Below are positions 15,623-24,940 of a stretch of DNA of 49,950 bases, piece by piece. The notes under the pieces were generated by a model that did no database searches, was not told where the DNA came from, and saw only the letters and a list, made by a program, of their open reading frames with translations. The position numbers and the translations under genes are program-made. The DNA is from Oscillospiraceae bacterium (GTDB taxonomy: Bacteria > Bacillota > Clostridia > UBA1381), in the NCBI GenBank assembly GCA_022509005.1, contig JAFLUC010000006.1, forward strand, positions 1 to 49,950. Reading direction: 5' to 3'. Position 1 is the stretch's first letter; each line of letters starts with the position of its first letter.

Positions 15623-17521
15623 TCACAAATTATCCTCATCATCATATAAGGATAATTCATTTTCAGTTAAAAATTCTTCATGGTCGTCATCAAAATCCTC
15701 AAAAGAGGACTGCTCGCCCATTTCCTTTTCAGGATCAAAATTCCCCGGCAAACGGTCTCCGTCTGTGATTATATCAGAGAATTTTTCAATAAATTCGTCA
15801 AGCTTGTCCTGGTTTTCACCATCACGTAACCCCTGCGCCGCTGCGGATTGAGATTCACTGCTGTCTGAAGACGCCGCGTTTCTTTTAAGCTCAAACGGAT
15901 TTAATATACAGCTCTCATCAAGATCGGAACGCCTCGCAATTTTTATATTATAATCTGTTCCGGTTGTTTTGTGAAATATCTCCCGTATTTTATCTATATG
16001 AGAAACCGACATCCGCTGCGTGAAGCCAAGCCTTCCTTCCGGTACAAGTATTATAAGTCCCTCTGCGTCGAATGTGACAACGCAGTTTTTAAGCGGTGCT
16101 ACAAACGGTTTATTCTTCTGCGCCATCGTTTCAACTGTCGTCTTCCAGTTGCGGGCAAGCTTTGCAGTCGGGTAATCATAGTTCAGCTCCGATTCCGGTA
16201 TGGGAACATAGAGTCGGTGCGAAACCTTTTTCTTTTCTGTTATTTTTTCAGTTTTTTTTTCTGGGCTCTCCAGCTTAACTCCGTTTTGTATCGCGACCTC
16301 GATTGCGTCAATGCGCTTTATAAGCTCGGAATTGTCTCCCACAGCTAATGACGACGATATCTGCGGCGCACCGTATTCAAGCTTCTGCTCTACAGTCGCA
16401 AGTCTGTTCATAATTCCTTCAGGAGTTCTATCTATCTCCGGTCTCGCAATCTTGATAAATGCAAGCTCATATATTATCCTCGCTGATTTTGCAGCTTTTG
16501 CGTCACTGGCTGCCTTTGCTATAAGCGATGACGCATGGTTGATTTTTTCAAATGTCAGCTTTGCGCTTTGCGACTTCATTCGCACAAGCGTATTTGAATC
16601 ACACTCGATAAGTCCCTCCGGATTTTCTGAAAGCTTGCAAATCATCAGTGAACGGAAATGTTCAAGAGCCGAGCTTGCAAGCTGTGACAGCTCTTTTCCA
16701 TCTGCTATCACCTTGTCAATTATATTTATGACCGATACGCTGTCACCGTTTATAATTGCATCAGTAAGCGAAAATACAGTTTCTCTCGATGAAATTCCCA
16801 GCGCGCTTACAATATCCTCCTCGCTTACACTTTTCCCGCTTGCCGATATCACTCGCTCCATTATGCTTAGTCCGTCTCTTAACGAGCCCTCTGCAAGCGA
16901 AGCGAGCATACGGTATGCCGTGTCGGTTATTTCATAGCCGTCAGCATAGGCGATTTCCTTCATCCTTATTATTATATCATCATTTCTGATTCGCTTGAAG
17001 TCGAACCGCTGACATCGTGAAAGTATCGTCTGTGGAACCTTGTGCGCTTCTGTTGTAGCAAGAATAAATATTACATTTTCCGGCGGTTCTTCAAGTGTTT
17101 TTAAAAGCGCGTTGAATGCTCCGGTTGAGAGCATGTGCACCTCATCTATTATATAAACGGTATATTTCGAGTTTGACGCGACATAGTTTATATCATCCTT
17201 TATTTCGCGTATATTATCAACACCGTTATTTGAAGCCGCGTCTATTTCGGATACGTCCATAATTGAGCCGTCTATTATACCGCGGCACACCTCACACTCA
17301 TTACACGGATTGCCGTTTTGCGGGTTGAGACAGTTTACAGCGCGAGCGAGTACCTTTGCACAAGAAGTCTTTCCAGTTCCGCGCGTTCCGCAGAAAAGGT
17401 ATGCATGTCCTACAGCATCAGATAATATCTGGTTTTTAAGCGTTTTTGTAATATGCTGCTGACCTACTATGTCGTCAAACGTCATAGGTCTCCATTTACG
17501 ATATATCGCCTGATGCGCCAC
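15623..17521 (-). CDS. dnaX: DNA polymerase III subunit gamma/tau
   Basis: Clamp-loader ATPase that opens and places the sliding clamp and links polymerases. I start at the GTG at 17521 (VAHQAIYRKWRP) because AGGAGGTGGAGA lies directly before it; an ATG eight codons upstream would place this site inside the gene. About 632 residues: Walker A GTRGTGKTS, zinc cysteines in CLNPQNGNPCNECEVC, Walker B IIDEVHML, LSRCQRF sensor, then domains III and a variable acidic C-terminus. The SRP RNA gene and its terminator lie just upstream. Confidence 0.95.
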   Translation of the reverse strand: MAHQAIYRKWRPMTFDDIVGQQHITKTLKNQILSDAVGHAYLFCGTRGTGKTSCAKVLARAVNCLNPQNGNPCNECEVCRGIIDGSIMDVSEIDAASNNGVDNIREIKDDINYVASNSKYTVYIIDEVHMLSTGAFNALLKTLEEPPENVIFILATTEAHKVPQTILSRCQRFDFKRIRNDDIIIRMKEIAYADGYEITDTAYRMLASLAEGSLRDGLSIMERVISASGKSVSEEDIVSALGISSRETVFSLTDAIINGDSVSVINIIDKVIADGKELSQLASSALEHFRSLMICKLSENPEGLIECDSNTLVRMKSQSAKLTFEKINHASSLIAKAASDAKAAKSARIIYELAFIKIARPEIDRTPEGIMNRLATVEQKLEYGAPQISSSLAVGDNSELIKRIDAIEVAIQNGVKLESPEKKTEKITEKKKVSHRLYVPIPESELNYDYPTAKLARNWKTTVETMAQKNKPFVAPLKNCVVTFDAEGLIILVPEGRLGFTQRMSVSHIDKIREIFHKTTGTDYNIKIARRSDLDESCILNPFELKRNAASSDSSESQSAAAQGLRDGENQDKLDEFIEKFSDIITDGDRLPGNFDPEKEMGEQSSFEDFDDDHEEFLTENELSLYDDEDNL

Positions 17522-17555
17522 ACTCTCCACCTCCTGCGCTTGCATGCCATAATAC

Positions 17556-17582
17556 GAAAAAACGTCCGCATTTCGGCGGACG
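17556..17582 (-). terminator. Terminator of the SRP RNA transcript
   Basis: On the - strand, CGTCCGC and GCGGACG (17582-17563) form a stem around CGAAAT, followed by TTTTTT. Confidence 0.8.
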
Positions 17583-17628
17583 GCATTTATAGAGTAAGAC
17601 CGAAATCGGTATTCTGCTTATAATGGCT

Positions 17629-17727
17629 CCGGGCGAGTTTCCCGTAACACATCCCGAGATCCGCTTAGTGCTGCTTGGTTCCCCACCTGACACAGTTCAC
17701 GGTACAGAATCGCACGGACTCGCCCAT
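17629..17727 (-). ncRNA. ffs: Signal recognition particle RNA, small bacterial type
   Basis: On the - strand a hairpin RNA of about 97 bases is closed by GGGCGAGT with ACTCGCCC (17725-17718 with 17638-17631). The apical domain reads GTCAGGTGGGGAACCAAGCAG then CACTAAG, i.e. the conserved Ffh-binding core with a GGAA tetraloop and the AAGCAGC asymmetric loop. The two base pairs next to the tetraloop are G-C here instead of the E. coli C-G orientation. Its place upstream of dnaX is common in Firmicutes. No room exists for an Alu domain before the promoter, so it is the short 4.5S-like form. It partners with Ffh for membrane-protein targeting. Confidence 0.9.
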
Positions 17728-17741
17728 CATCGCCATTATTT

Positions 17742-17770
17742 ATTATATCATATTATTGTCAAAAGTTCAA
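17742..17770 (-). promoter_or_regulatory. Promoter of the SRP RNA gene
   Basis: On the - strand, TTGAAC (17770-17765), 17 bases and TATAAT (17747-17742). The start is near 17735, just before the closing stem. Confidence 0.75.
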
Positions 17771-17825
17771 GTATTATTTGAAATTTTTTTGTTTTTTCAA
17801 AAAGCTTTTTGGTATATTACGTTTC

Positions 17826-18473
17826 TCATGTATGAAAACATTTATGAATATCTTTATCACCACCGAGCACAAGAAGCGTACTATCGTCTCTTAAAACTGT
17901 TTCCGCTGCAACATTCAAATCCAATTGCCCATTCTTTTTTATCGCTAATATACTTACCCCATAGTTTTTACGAACTCCTATATCGTCGACTCTTTTTCCA
18001 AGCCATTTTTCAGGAATTACAACCTCAAAAATCGAATAATCGCCCTCAACCTCAATATAATCGAGAATATTGTCAGAACTGTAGCGAATTGCAGTCCATT
18101 CTGCGAGCTGACGCTCGGGATATACTACTCTGTCCGCACCGTTTCTGAGCAAAAACTTTTCATGAACCGAGCGTGCTGCTCTTGACACCACAAATTTTGC
18201 TCCAAGCTCCTTCAGTAGCGAGGTTGTTTCCAAAGAGCTTTGAAAATTATCGCCTATCGCAACTATACATACATCGAAATCTTCAATCCCTAAAGACTCC
18301 AGGAAATCATGATCTGTACTATCCCCTATCAGCGCATTTGTAACATATGACAGAATGTCTTCCACTCTATCCTCTCGTATATCCGTTGCCATTACCTGGT
18401 GCCCCAGTTCTGTCAGTTTCATCGCTGCGTGCCGTCCGAAGCGTCCCAGCCCTATTATCAAAATATTCTTCAT
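17826..18473 (-). CDS. ktrA: Potassium uptake regulatory subunit KtrA (RCK/TrkA-N)
   Basis: Cytoplasmic gating ring of the Ktr K+ channel. The 215 residues hold an RCK-N Rossmann fold (ILIIGLGRFGRHAA, then TDIREDRVEDI and VAIGDNFQSSLETT) and a C-terminal TrkA-C domain from about residue 140, the part that binds cyclic di-AMP in Firmicutes. 13 bases after ktrB with TAAGGAGG. Normal length for KtrA (about 220), so a single-unit type rather than the double TrkA. Identification as the Ktr partner is secure from the neighbour. No ydaO-type riboswitch was seen upstream of the operon. Confidence 0.93.
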   Translation of the reverse strand: MKNILIIGLGRFGRHAAMKLTELGHQVMATDIREDRVEDILSYVTNALIGDSTDHDFLESLGIEDFDVCIVAIGDNFQSSLETTSLLKELGAKFVVSRAARSVHEKFLLRNGADRVVYPERQLAEWTAIRYSSDNILDYIEVEGDYSIFEVVIPEKWLGKRVDDIGVRKNYGVSILAIKKNGQLDLNVAAETVLRDDSTLLVLGGDKDIHKCFHT

Positions 18474-18486
18474 AATCTATTCCTCC

Positions 18487-19818
18487 TTAACCCACAGTTA
18501 TATTCTCTTCCGGAAATCTTGCCGAAGCTTTATTTTTAGATACTGCCGCAAATATTATCGTTAAACCGCCTACCCGACCGATAAACATAAGCGCCATCAG
18601 AATGCATTGTGAAACGATACCAAGCCCTGGCGTCAATCCCAGCGATAATCCGACAGTACCGACTGCCGATGCAGTTTCAAATAAACATACTCCTATCGGC
18701 AAAGTTTCAATCACGCTTATTATCAGTGCGCCGCCTACAAATAGCATGATATACATCATAAGAATTGCGGCAGCTTTTTTTATGATTTCATCATTGATTC
18801 TCCTGCCGAAGTAGTGAGGATTGGATTTACGCCGGAATACAGAGAGCATCGCTGCAAAAAGTACCGCTAATGTTGTGGTTTTCATACCTCCCGCAGTAGA
18901 ACCCGGCGAGCCTCCTACCAACATTAATACAATGAAAATGCATTTCCCCGCTCCGGTAAGCTTTGTTAAATCTGTTGTGTTAAACCCCGCGGTTCTTGTT
19001 GTAACCGATTGGAACAGAGAGTTCAAAACTCTTTCACCTGTCGGGTATTCTGTAAACTCAAAAAAGTAAAAATACACAGTGGGTACAATAATCAATATTG
19101 CCGAGGTCGTGAGAATAACCTTGCTCTGCATACTGTAATGTCTGAACCGATAGCGGTTTATCTTGATATCATTCCATGTAAGAAAACCTATTCCCCCGAT
19201 TACAATCAGGAGTATAACCGTAATATTAATAATGTAATTTCCCGTATATGAAGTAAGTGATGCAAACGGCACTTCGGTTGTTCCCATAACATCAAAACCG
19301 GCATTGCAAAACGCCGACACAGAATGAAACACAGCCATCCATATACCTCTTACTCCGAAATCTTTACAGAATACTGGCAGCATAATAAGCGCTCCGAACA
19401 ATTCAAAAACGAGCACCGCTTTGATTATAAAACTTGTGAGAGCGACTATTCCTCCCGCTTTCGATGCATTAATCGACTCCTGCACAGTACTGCGCTGCAT
19501 CAGCGATATTTTCCTGCCCGACAATCTCGCAAGAGATACCGCTACCGTAATAACTCCAATGCCACCGACTTGAATGAGTATTAAAATAACAGCTTTTCCG
19601 AACAACGACCAGTAGCTTGCAGTATCATGTACCACTAATCCCGTTACACACGCAGCAGAAACAGAGGTGAACAGCGATTCGTTAAATGACGTCACATATC
19701 CCTTCTGAGAAGACACCGGAAGCATGAGCAGCAATGCTCCGAGAAAAACAACAGCGATAAAACCCAATATGATAATCTGGAATGATGTCAGATGTCTTTT
19801 TATACGTAAAAATCTCAT
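18487..19818 (-). CDS. ktrB: K+ uptake transporter transmembrane subunit KtrB
   Basis: Membrane channel-like subunit of the Ktr system. 443 residues with eight or more membrane helices in the TrkH/KtrB pattern of four M1-P-M2 repeats. Filter-loop segments seen include SVSAACVTGLVVHD, SVSAFCNAGFDVMG, SVTTRTAGFNTTDL and ETASAVGTVGLSLGL, each with the conserved Gly. Works with KtrA downstream. The start overlaps the stop of the antiporter gene by four bases (ATGA). Sodium dependence or affinity cannot be read from the sequence. Confidence 0.93.
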   Translation of the reverse strand: MRFLRIKRHLTSFQIIILGFIAVVFLGALLLMLPVSSQKGYVTSFNESLFTSVSAACVTGLVVHDTASYWSLFGKAVILILIQVGGIGVITVAVSLARLSGRKISLMQRSTVQESINASKAGGIVALTSFIIKAVLVFELFGALIMLPVFCKDFGVRGIWMAVFHSVSAFCNAGFDVMGTTEVPFASLTSYTGNYIINITVILLIVIGGIGFLTWNDIKINRYRFRHYSMQSKVILTTSAILIIVPTVYFYFFEFTEYPTGERVLNSLFQSVTTRTAGFNTTDLTKLTGAGKCIFIVLMLVGGSPGSTAGGMKTTTLAVLFAAMLSVFRRKSNPHYFGRRINDEIIKKAAAILMMYIMLFVGGALIISVIETLPIGVCLFETASAVGTVGLSLGLTPGLGIVSQCILMALMFIGRVGGLTIIFAAVSKNKASARFPEENITVG

Positions 19819-21008
19819 AGTTCAGCTCCTAATCTCTCATGCAATAGTTTCTTATAGGTAAGATCAATAAGAAATGCCCCAAGAGGTGCTGTAATCAAAA
19901 TTGCCATAACAGCGATCGTAAGAACAACATTTCCGCATTCAAGTCCCATCGCAAGCGGCACTCCTCCTATAGCTGCCTGGACAGTTGCTTTCGGTATATA
20001 CGCAATCATACAGAATAACCTCTCTTTCAATGATAATTTTGTATGAAGCATGCACAAGAACACGCCAAGCATTCTGAAGCATAGAACACCGAATATTAAA
20101 AGAATTGCTGGGATTGCTGCGTTTGTTACATAACGAATATCAACTGCCGCTCCAATCAATACGAACAAAAATACTTCCGCGCATACCCACAGCTTATTAA
20201 ATCTTACAGATAAACGCGAAGAAGCTTCTTTTCGATATCTTTGCATGGCAACCCCAATAAACATAATTGCAATTAACGCCGAAAATGTAATACTCACAGT
20301 GATATTATCTTCTATTGTAACTAAAATAAAAGATATACTCAGGATAACGATTACTTTCATTGTATCACGAATATGCACCTTTTCAAAGAGCTTCGACAAC
20401 AGAAATCCTAACAATAAACCTATTGCAATACCCAAGCCTATTGAAACCGGAATGTTTACAAAACTCATAACGGAAATTTGGTTTCCCTGTGCCAATCCGG
20501 TAAATGCTGTAAAAAGCACGATCACAAAGATGTCGTCAACCGAAGCTCCGGCTAATATTAACTGAGGAATACTTTTATTCGTTCCGTATCCTTCATCTAT
20601 AAGCCTTATCATTTTCGGTACAATAACAGCCGGAGAAACCGCAGCGACAACTGCGCCTGTTATTGCGGCATCAAGTATGGATACATTGAACAATTTAGGA
20701 GCTAAAATTATCATTCCGGTAATTTCAAGAACAGCCGGAACAAAACACATCAGCATCGCTGGACGACCAACTTTTTTTAAATCACTTATGTTTAAAGTAA
20801 GTCCAGCCCTTGTCAGTATAATAATCAGAGCAATTTTTCTAATATCTGCCGAGATATTTAATATTGATATATCTATCAGATCCAGCACATGCGGACCGAT
20901 GATAACTCCTGTAAGCATCATTCCAAGCAAACCGGGTAATTTGATCTTTTTGCATATCCACCCTAAAAATGTTCCGCTAAGCAATATCAGAGAAACACTA
21001 ATTAACAT
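19815..21008 (-). CDS. Cation:proton antiporter (CPA family)
   Basis: A 397-residue integral membrane protein with about twelve hydrophobic helices. It shows the Na+/H+ exchanger fold pattern LPGLLGMMLTGVIIGPHVLD, TRAGLTLN and TGAVVAAVSPAVIVPKM, and the acidic pair in AGASVDDIFVIVLF expected in the ion site. Probably exchanges Na+ or K+ for H+ at the cell membrane. Its gene is translationally coupled to ktrB, suggesting joint control of K+ and Na+. AGGAG before ATG. It lacks a C-terminal regulatory domain. No convincing promoter lies in the 90 bases upstream, so read-through from the SLH gene is possible. Confidence 0.85.
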   Translation of the reverse strand: MLISVSLILLSGTFLGWICKKIKLPGLLGMMLTGVIIGPHVLDLIDISILNISADIRKIALIIILTRAGLTLNISDLKKVGRPAMLMCFVPAVLEITGMIILAPKLFNVSILDAAITGAVVAAVSPAVIVPKMIRLIDEGYGTNKSIPQLILAGASVDDIFVIVLFTAFTGLAQGNQISVMSFVNIPVSIGLGIAIGLLLGFLLSKLFEKVHIRDTMKVIVILSISFILVTIEDNITVSITFSALIAIMFIGVAMQRYRKEASSRLSVRFNKLWVCAEVFLFVLIGAAVDIRYVTNAAIPAILLIFGVLCFRMLGVFLCMLHTKLSLKERLFCMIAYIPKATVQAAIGGVPLAMGLECGNVVLTIAVMAILITAPLGAFLIDLTYKKLLHERLGAEL

Positions 21009-21057
21009 ATAAACTCTCCTATATTAATTTGATTTTTTCAACGAGAATTAATTCCAC

Positions 21058-21089
21058 AAAAAGGCGCATCATTTCTGATGCACCTTTTT
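21058..21089 (-). terminator. Terminator after the SLH protein gene
   Basis: AAAAAGGYGCATCA arms (21058-21071 with 21076-21089) form a 14-base-pair stem with one wobble around a four-base loop, ending in TTTTT on the - strand. Confidence 0.85.
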
Positions 21090-21101
21090 GGCCTCTATGT
21101 A

Positions 21102-23876
21102 TTAATAGCTTACAAAATTATCGAATCTTTCGATTATTGCTGCAGCCTCTGCTCTTGTAGCATTTCCCTGCGGGTCAAGAACATTGCCGTCCTTGCCTTC
21201 CATTATGCCTGCGCCTGTTGTCCAGATAAGAGCGGTCTGTGCCCAATCCGAAATCTTTGCCGAGTCATTGTATTTTATAATGTTTCCGGCAGCTGATGTG
21301 TCATAGCCGAAAGCCTCGCAGTATCTGTACATAATTGCTGCAAGCTGCTCGCGTGTAATGTTTGAATCAGGATCAAATCTTCCCTCTGATGTACCGTTTA
21401 CTATACCTGCATCTGATGCCCACGCTACCGCATCGCTGTACCACTGACCGCCCGGAACATCACTGAAGTTTGACGCAAAGTCAACATTCGGCTCCGATGC
21501 ATATCTGTAAAGAATTGTTACGAGCATTGCTCTTGTGAGCGTTGAATCCGGCTCAAATCTTGTATCTGAAACGCCGTTCATATATCCCTTGTTGCAGATA
21601 TTTGTTACACTGTTGTAATACCAGCTTGTTGCCGGAACATCAGAAAACGCATATGACTTTGAATCCGATGAATTTGTATAGTTATACAGCGTTGAATCCG
21701 ATGATGGTCTGCTTGATGAGCTGACTGTTGATCCGTTTGAAACCTCGTATATTGCGGTAAATGATGTTGCACATCGTATATAATATGTTTTCGGATTTTC
21801 AATAAGAACTCCGTTTGCTGACCAACCCTTGAACACATAACCTTCATCAGCCTTAACTACAGGATAGTCCGCTATTCCGGTAAGCTTTACCGTCTGTCTT
21901 GCCTTACCCGAAACAATTGTGCCGTGAGCGCCTTCGTCAAAAGTTACTGTGTAATATTTTGATGTGCCTCGTGTCTTGGTTTCCTGCATTGTAACCCTTG
22001 TTCCGGTTGCGGGTACTTCATCCGAGCCCTGCGCTCTCATCTTTACAACGTATGTTTCGCCGCCTGAAAGATTGGAGAATGTAACAGTTCCGTTTGTAGG
22101 CGTCGTCCATTGTCTTACCCTCGTACCGCCTGCTGAGAACAGACCTACTTCACTGCTGCTGTCAAGATTCTTTATTGTCATTATTGTTGTTGTTACTGTA
22201 ATATTTCCGACTGCAACACTGTAATCATAACCATTAATATTGATCGTCAGGTCAATAGTCCGTGTGCTTTCCTCAGCTGTCGCTACGGTGTCTGATGTGA
22301 GAGTTACGGTAAATTTGTAATATCCGTCCTGACCTGTCGGGGATGCGAGCGTACCTTTTACAGGCGCCTTTACCTCACCGTTCTCAATTGTATATTTAAC
22401 ACCCTGATATTCATCTGCAATAGAATCAATCTTCTTTTTTATCGAATCCTTAACACTCTCCTGCGAATCGTATGAGCCGCTTGAAGACTGGGTAACATCG
22501 CTGAACTTCATGGTGGCAATCGCAACCTTGAACTGGTCTATAACAGTAGCCTCTGCGACTGTTACACTGAGCTTATATACATTAGTTGTACCGTCCTCAG
22601 CCTTTACAGTAATGATATACTGGCCGTCTTCACTTGTAATTGTATATTCTGACTTGCTGTCATTTACAACTACGGAGATATCGGATATTGATACCTTATC
22701 ACCGTACGGTACAGTTACAGTATATGTATTGTCCGAACCTAAAACAGCCGTATAATCCTTTACCTTAACCGATTTCAGGGTTGCATCCCATGATTTTACT
22801 TCAATTCCGTCTATTGTGATTACAACATCATCTTTTATATCACTTATAGTATAAACACCTTCCACAGGACTGATAACTACTCCGTTAGCTTTTACAACGA
22901 GATTAGTTGAATCATAGCTGCTTCCTAAGCTTAATGTGAAGCTGTAGCTTCCGTTAAGCTCAACCGGTGACTTGCTTCCATTCACAGGAGTGATTGTAAC
23001 ACCTGTCATTTGCGGAACTGTGATTTCGCAGCTTGTTTTCTCAGCCTGAACGGAAAGATGTGTCTCCTTATCTTTTTCCACAGTTACAGTTTCGCTGTAA
23101 GCCTTTAATGTGTATCCTTCATAGCTTGTCGCCGATACCGAATATGTTCCGGCTGCTATATGGTTCTTTCCTGCGGATATTTCTTTATTTTCGCCATCCT
23201 TGGTAATTATTACTTCCTTTACACCATCTGTAACGGATAAGTCAATAATACCATCTTCTTCTTCAACTATGATGAAGCATGAAGCTATAAGCTTTGTATC
23301 CTCATCCATCGCGCTTACAATAGCACTTCCGGCAGCAGTTGCTGTCACATTACCCGAGCTGTCAACAGTAACACTCTTACTATCACTGCTTACGCTCCAT
23401 ACAATGTTTACATCTTCAACATTCTCAGGCTCTGTTTTTGCCGTAAGCTTAAAACTTTCGCCCTTCTTCAGCTGAAGATTCTGCTTATCGAGAGTCAGGC
23501 TTGTTATCTTCGGCTCTGACGTAACCTCCGGGATTACTGTAGGTGTCTCTGTAACAACAGGTGTTGCCGTAGGTGTCTCTGTAGTAACAGGAGTTGCAGT
23601 TGGCTCTGCTGTTGCTGCAGGTGTAGCCGTTGGAACCTCTGTCGGTTTCTCTGTGATAACTTCTGTCGGCTTGTCTGCTGCAATCTCTGTCGGCTTATCG
23701 GATGGTTTCTCCGTTGCCGCTGCTGTCGTAGGCATAGGAGATACCGTTTCCTCTGCCTGCAACGCCGCACCATAAAAAGCAGAATTCAACTCGCTTCCTA
23801 ACCATGACGCGCCCGCGCCTACCGTTGATGCAGTCAAAAGCGATAACGCCGTAATTGTTGATAATAGTCTTTTCAT
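21102..23876 (-). CDS. S-layer homology (SLH) domain surface protein with Ig-like domain
   Basis: A 924-residue exported, wall-bound protein. A signal peptide (MKRLLSTITALSLLTASTVG) is followed by a Thr/Pro/Glu-rich spacer (residues about 45-125, imperfect TEKPTEVP and TATPVVTETP repeats). Then comes a bacterial Ig-like (Big_2) domain (ITSLTLDKQNLQLKKGESFKL), a long beta-rich middle including a cadherin-like segment (WDATLKSVKVKDYTAVLGSD), and a Listeria-Bacteroides-like GWSANG repeat. Three SLH domains occupy about 742-920 (FSDVPATSWYYNSV, FSDVPGGQWYSDAV, YNDSAKISDWAQTA; each followed by a TRA/TRE motif). SLH domains bind pyruvylated wall polymer. The ligand is unknown. AAGGAGGAATAGGT before the ATG and its own promoter. 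Confidence 0.9.
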   Translation of the reverse strand: MKRLLSTITALSLLTASTVGAGASWLGSELNSAFYGAALQAEETVSPMPTTAAATEKPSDKPTEIAADKPTEVITEKPTEVPTATPAATAEPTATPVTTETPTATPVVTETPTVIPEVTSEPKITSLTLDKQNLQLKKGESFKLTAKTEPENVEDVNIVWSVSSDSKSVTVDSSGNVTATAAGSAIVSAMDEDTKLIASCFIIVEEEDGIIDLSVTDGVKEVIITKDGENKEISAGKNHIAAGTYSVSATSYEGYTLKAYSETVTVEKDKETHLSVQAEKTSCEITVPQMTGVTITPVNGSKSPVELNGSYSFTLSLGSSYDSTNLVVKANGVVISPVEGVYTISDIKDDVVITIDGIEVKSWDATLKSVKVKDYTAVLGSDNTYTVTVPYGDKVSISDISVVVNDSKSEYTITSEDGQYIITVKAEDGTTNVYKLSVTVAEATVIDQFKVAIATMKFSDVTQSSSGSYDSQESVKDSIKKKIDSIADEYQGVKYTIENGEVKAPVKGTLASPTGQDGYYKFTVTLTSDTVATAEESTRTIDLTININGYDYSVAVGNITVTTTIMTIKNLDSSSEVGLFSAGGTRVRQWTTPTNGTVTFSNLSGGETYVVKMRAQGSDEVPATGTRVTMQETKTRGTSKYYTVTFDEGAHGTIVSGKARQTVKLTGIADYPVVKADEGYVFKGWSANGVLIENPKTYYIRCATSFTAIYEVSNGSTVSSSSRPSSDSTLYNYTNSSDSKSYAFSDVPATSWYYNSVTNICNKGYMNGVSDTRFEPDSTLTRAMLVTILYRYASEPNVDFASNFSDVPGGQWYSDAVAWASDAGIVNGTSEGRFDPDSNITREQLAAIMYRYCEAFGYDTSAAGNIIKYNDSAKISDWAQTALIWTTGAGIMEGKDGNVLDPQGNATRAEAAAIIERFDNFVSY

Positions 23877-23923
23877 ACCTATTCCTCCTTAAAATTATAA
23901 GATTATTTATCTCCGATATATTC

Positions 23924-23952
23924 ATTATAGCATAAACTGCCGCTTTTGTCCA
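23924..23952 (-). promoter_or_regulatory. Promoter of the SLH protein gene
   Basis: On the - strand, TGGACA (23952-23947), 17 bases and TATAAT (23929-23924). The start is near 23917, about 40 bases before the ATG. Confidence 0.7.
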
Positions 23953-24153
23953 TAACAGCGAAAAAAATAATTTATGAATTTTTTCAACTTTACAGATTCA
24001 TCGGAAAATTTTTGCTTTTCATATATAATACTTTTGAAAAAATCAAAATGTTGCAAAATTTTAAAAATTTTTTATTTTTTTTATTTTCATCTCCGCTCAC
24101 AGCAACTGTTTCGCTGTTTCGCCGAAAAACTCGTAAATTATAATTAATTAATA

Positions 24154-24182
24154 TTGCAATTTAAGGAAAAATGTGATATACT
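24154..24182 (+). promoter_or_regulatory. Promoter of the gene at 24232
   Basis: TTGCAA (24154-24159), 17 bases and TATACT (24177-24182). Confidence 0.65.
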
Positions 24183-24231
24183 GATATTATAAATATATTT
24201 ACTTTAAATATTTCCTGTAAGGAGGATTTAT

Positions 24232-24897
24232 ATGGATAACGGATATATTAACATGCCGGAGGGAGATGATTACGAGAATTCGGGCTCTTTCCAGCCATCA
24301 CGCAGACAGATGGATGAACAACCGGAAAATGAAGATCAGTTTTATCCTCAGTATCTTGATACAGCCATTTCTACCGAAACGAAAAAAAAGCCGAAAACGT
24401 TGCTTATTATAGGAATTATTGCAACGGCTGTAATAGTTTTAGGAGTATCGGCATTCTTCATATTCAGGCCCGGAGGCGCGGGTTCCGGAACAAAGCCGGC
24501 TGACTTTACGGCTGATATCGCTGCAGCGGAGGAAACAGTTACAATCTTTTCTAAAGCGTATAACGACGGCGATTTTGATACCCTTACAGAGTGTCTTGAT
24601 TCCGATATCCGTGATAAAATTGACAACATAAAGAGCTATGGCTCGATAATTTCAGCGGTAGCCGGTGTCGATATAGATATTGATTCGCTTCTCAGTCAGG
24701 CGCTCGGATATGCGGCATTCGGCGCATCGTTTGACATCAGGGAAATGACGACAACAATCAATGGCGATACTGCAAAGGTGGACGCCGAAATCGTATTGAA
24801 AACCTCTATTTCAGGTACAAAGAAGGGTGAAACGACTCACCAAAAGTTCAGTCTTGTAAAAGAGGATGGAAAGTGGTATATTTCCGGTTTGAAATAA
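24232..24897 (+). CDS. Membrane-anchored protein with extracellular NTF2/DUF4878-like domain
   Basis: A 221-residue protein of unknown function. An acidic, low-complexity cytoplasmic N-terminus (about 55 residues) precedes one membrane helix (TLLIIGIIATAVIVLGVSAF, about 56-78) and a Gly-rich linker. The C-terminal domain (about 90-221) has the cystatin/NTF2-like look: AAEETVTIFSKAYNDGDFDT, then paired strands ending KFSLVKEDGKWYISGLK. That ending is typical of DUF4878-type lipoprotein or sensor domains. TAAGGAGG before the ATG and its own promoter. It precedes the pyrophosphatase by 44 bases with a new ribosome site and no terminator, so it may be cotranscribed. Confidence 0.7.
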   Translation: MDNGYINMPEGDDYENSGSFQPSRRQMDEQPENEDQFYPQYLDTAISTETKKKPKTLLIIGIIATAVIVLGVSAFFIFRPGGAGSGTKPADFTADIAAAEETVTIFSKAYNDGDFDTLTECLDSDIRDKIDNIKSYGSIISAVAGVDIDIDSLLSQALGYAAFGASFDIREMTTTINGDTAKVDAEIVLKTSISGTKKGETTHQKFSLVKEDGKWYISGLK

Positions 24898-24940
24898 CCG
24901 GTAATAATATAATTAATATTTATTAAGGAGGAGATTTTCA

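Larger units (their letters stand above)
23877..24231. other. AT-rich intergenic region between divergent genes
   Basis: About 355 bases hold the two divergent promoters (23924-23952 and 24154-24182) and the two ribosome sites. The middle (23960-24070) is very A/T-rich with long T and A runs. I see no coding frame with a ribosome site and no strong hairpin there. Confidence 0.7.

Noticed and set aside
16311-16937. 208-codon Ser/Ile-rich frame on the + strand
   Set aside because: Mirror of the dnaX coding strand; Ser/Ile bias is typical of antisense frames.
17771-17825. Terminator after ktrA built on CAAAAAGCTTTTTG
   Set aside because: The stem is almost all A-T and no U-tract follows on the - strand; too weak to list.
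17675-18148. 157-codon frame on the + strand
   Set aside because: Antisense to the SRP RNA and ktrA; no start signals.
20900-21100. Cyclic di-AMP (ydaO) riboswitch before the antiporter-ktr genes
   Set aside because: Only about 90 bases separate the genes, filled by the SLH terminator and a short AT-rich leader; too short for the aptamer.
23534-23773. Gln/Arg/Leu-rich frame opposite reading phase in the SLH gene
   Set aside because: It is a shifted reading of the Thr/Pro-rich repeat region of the real gene on the same strand.
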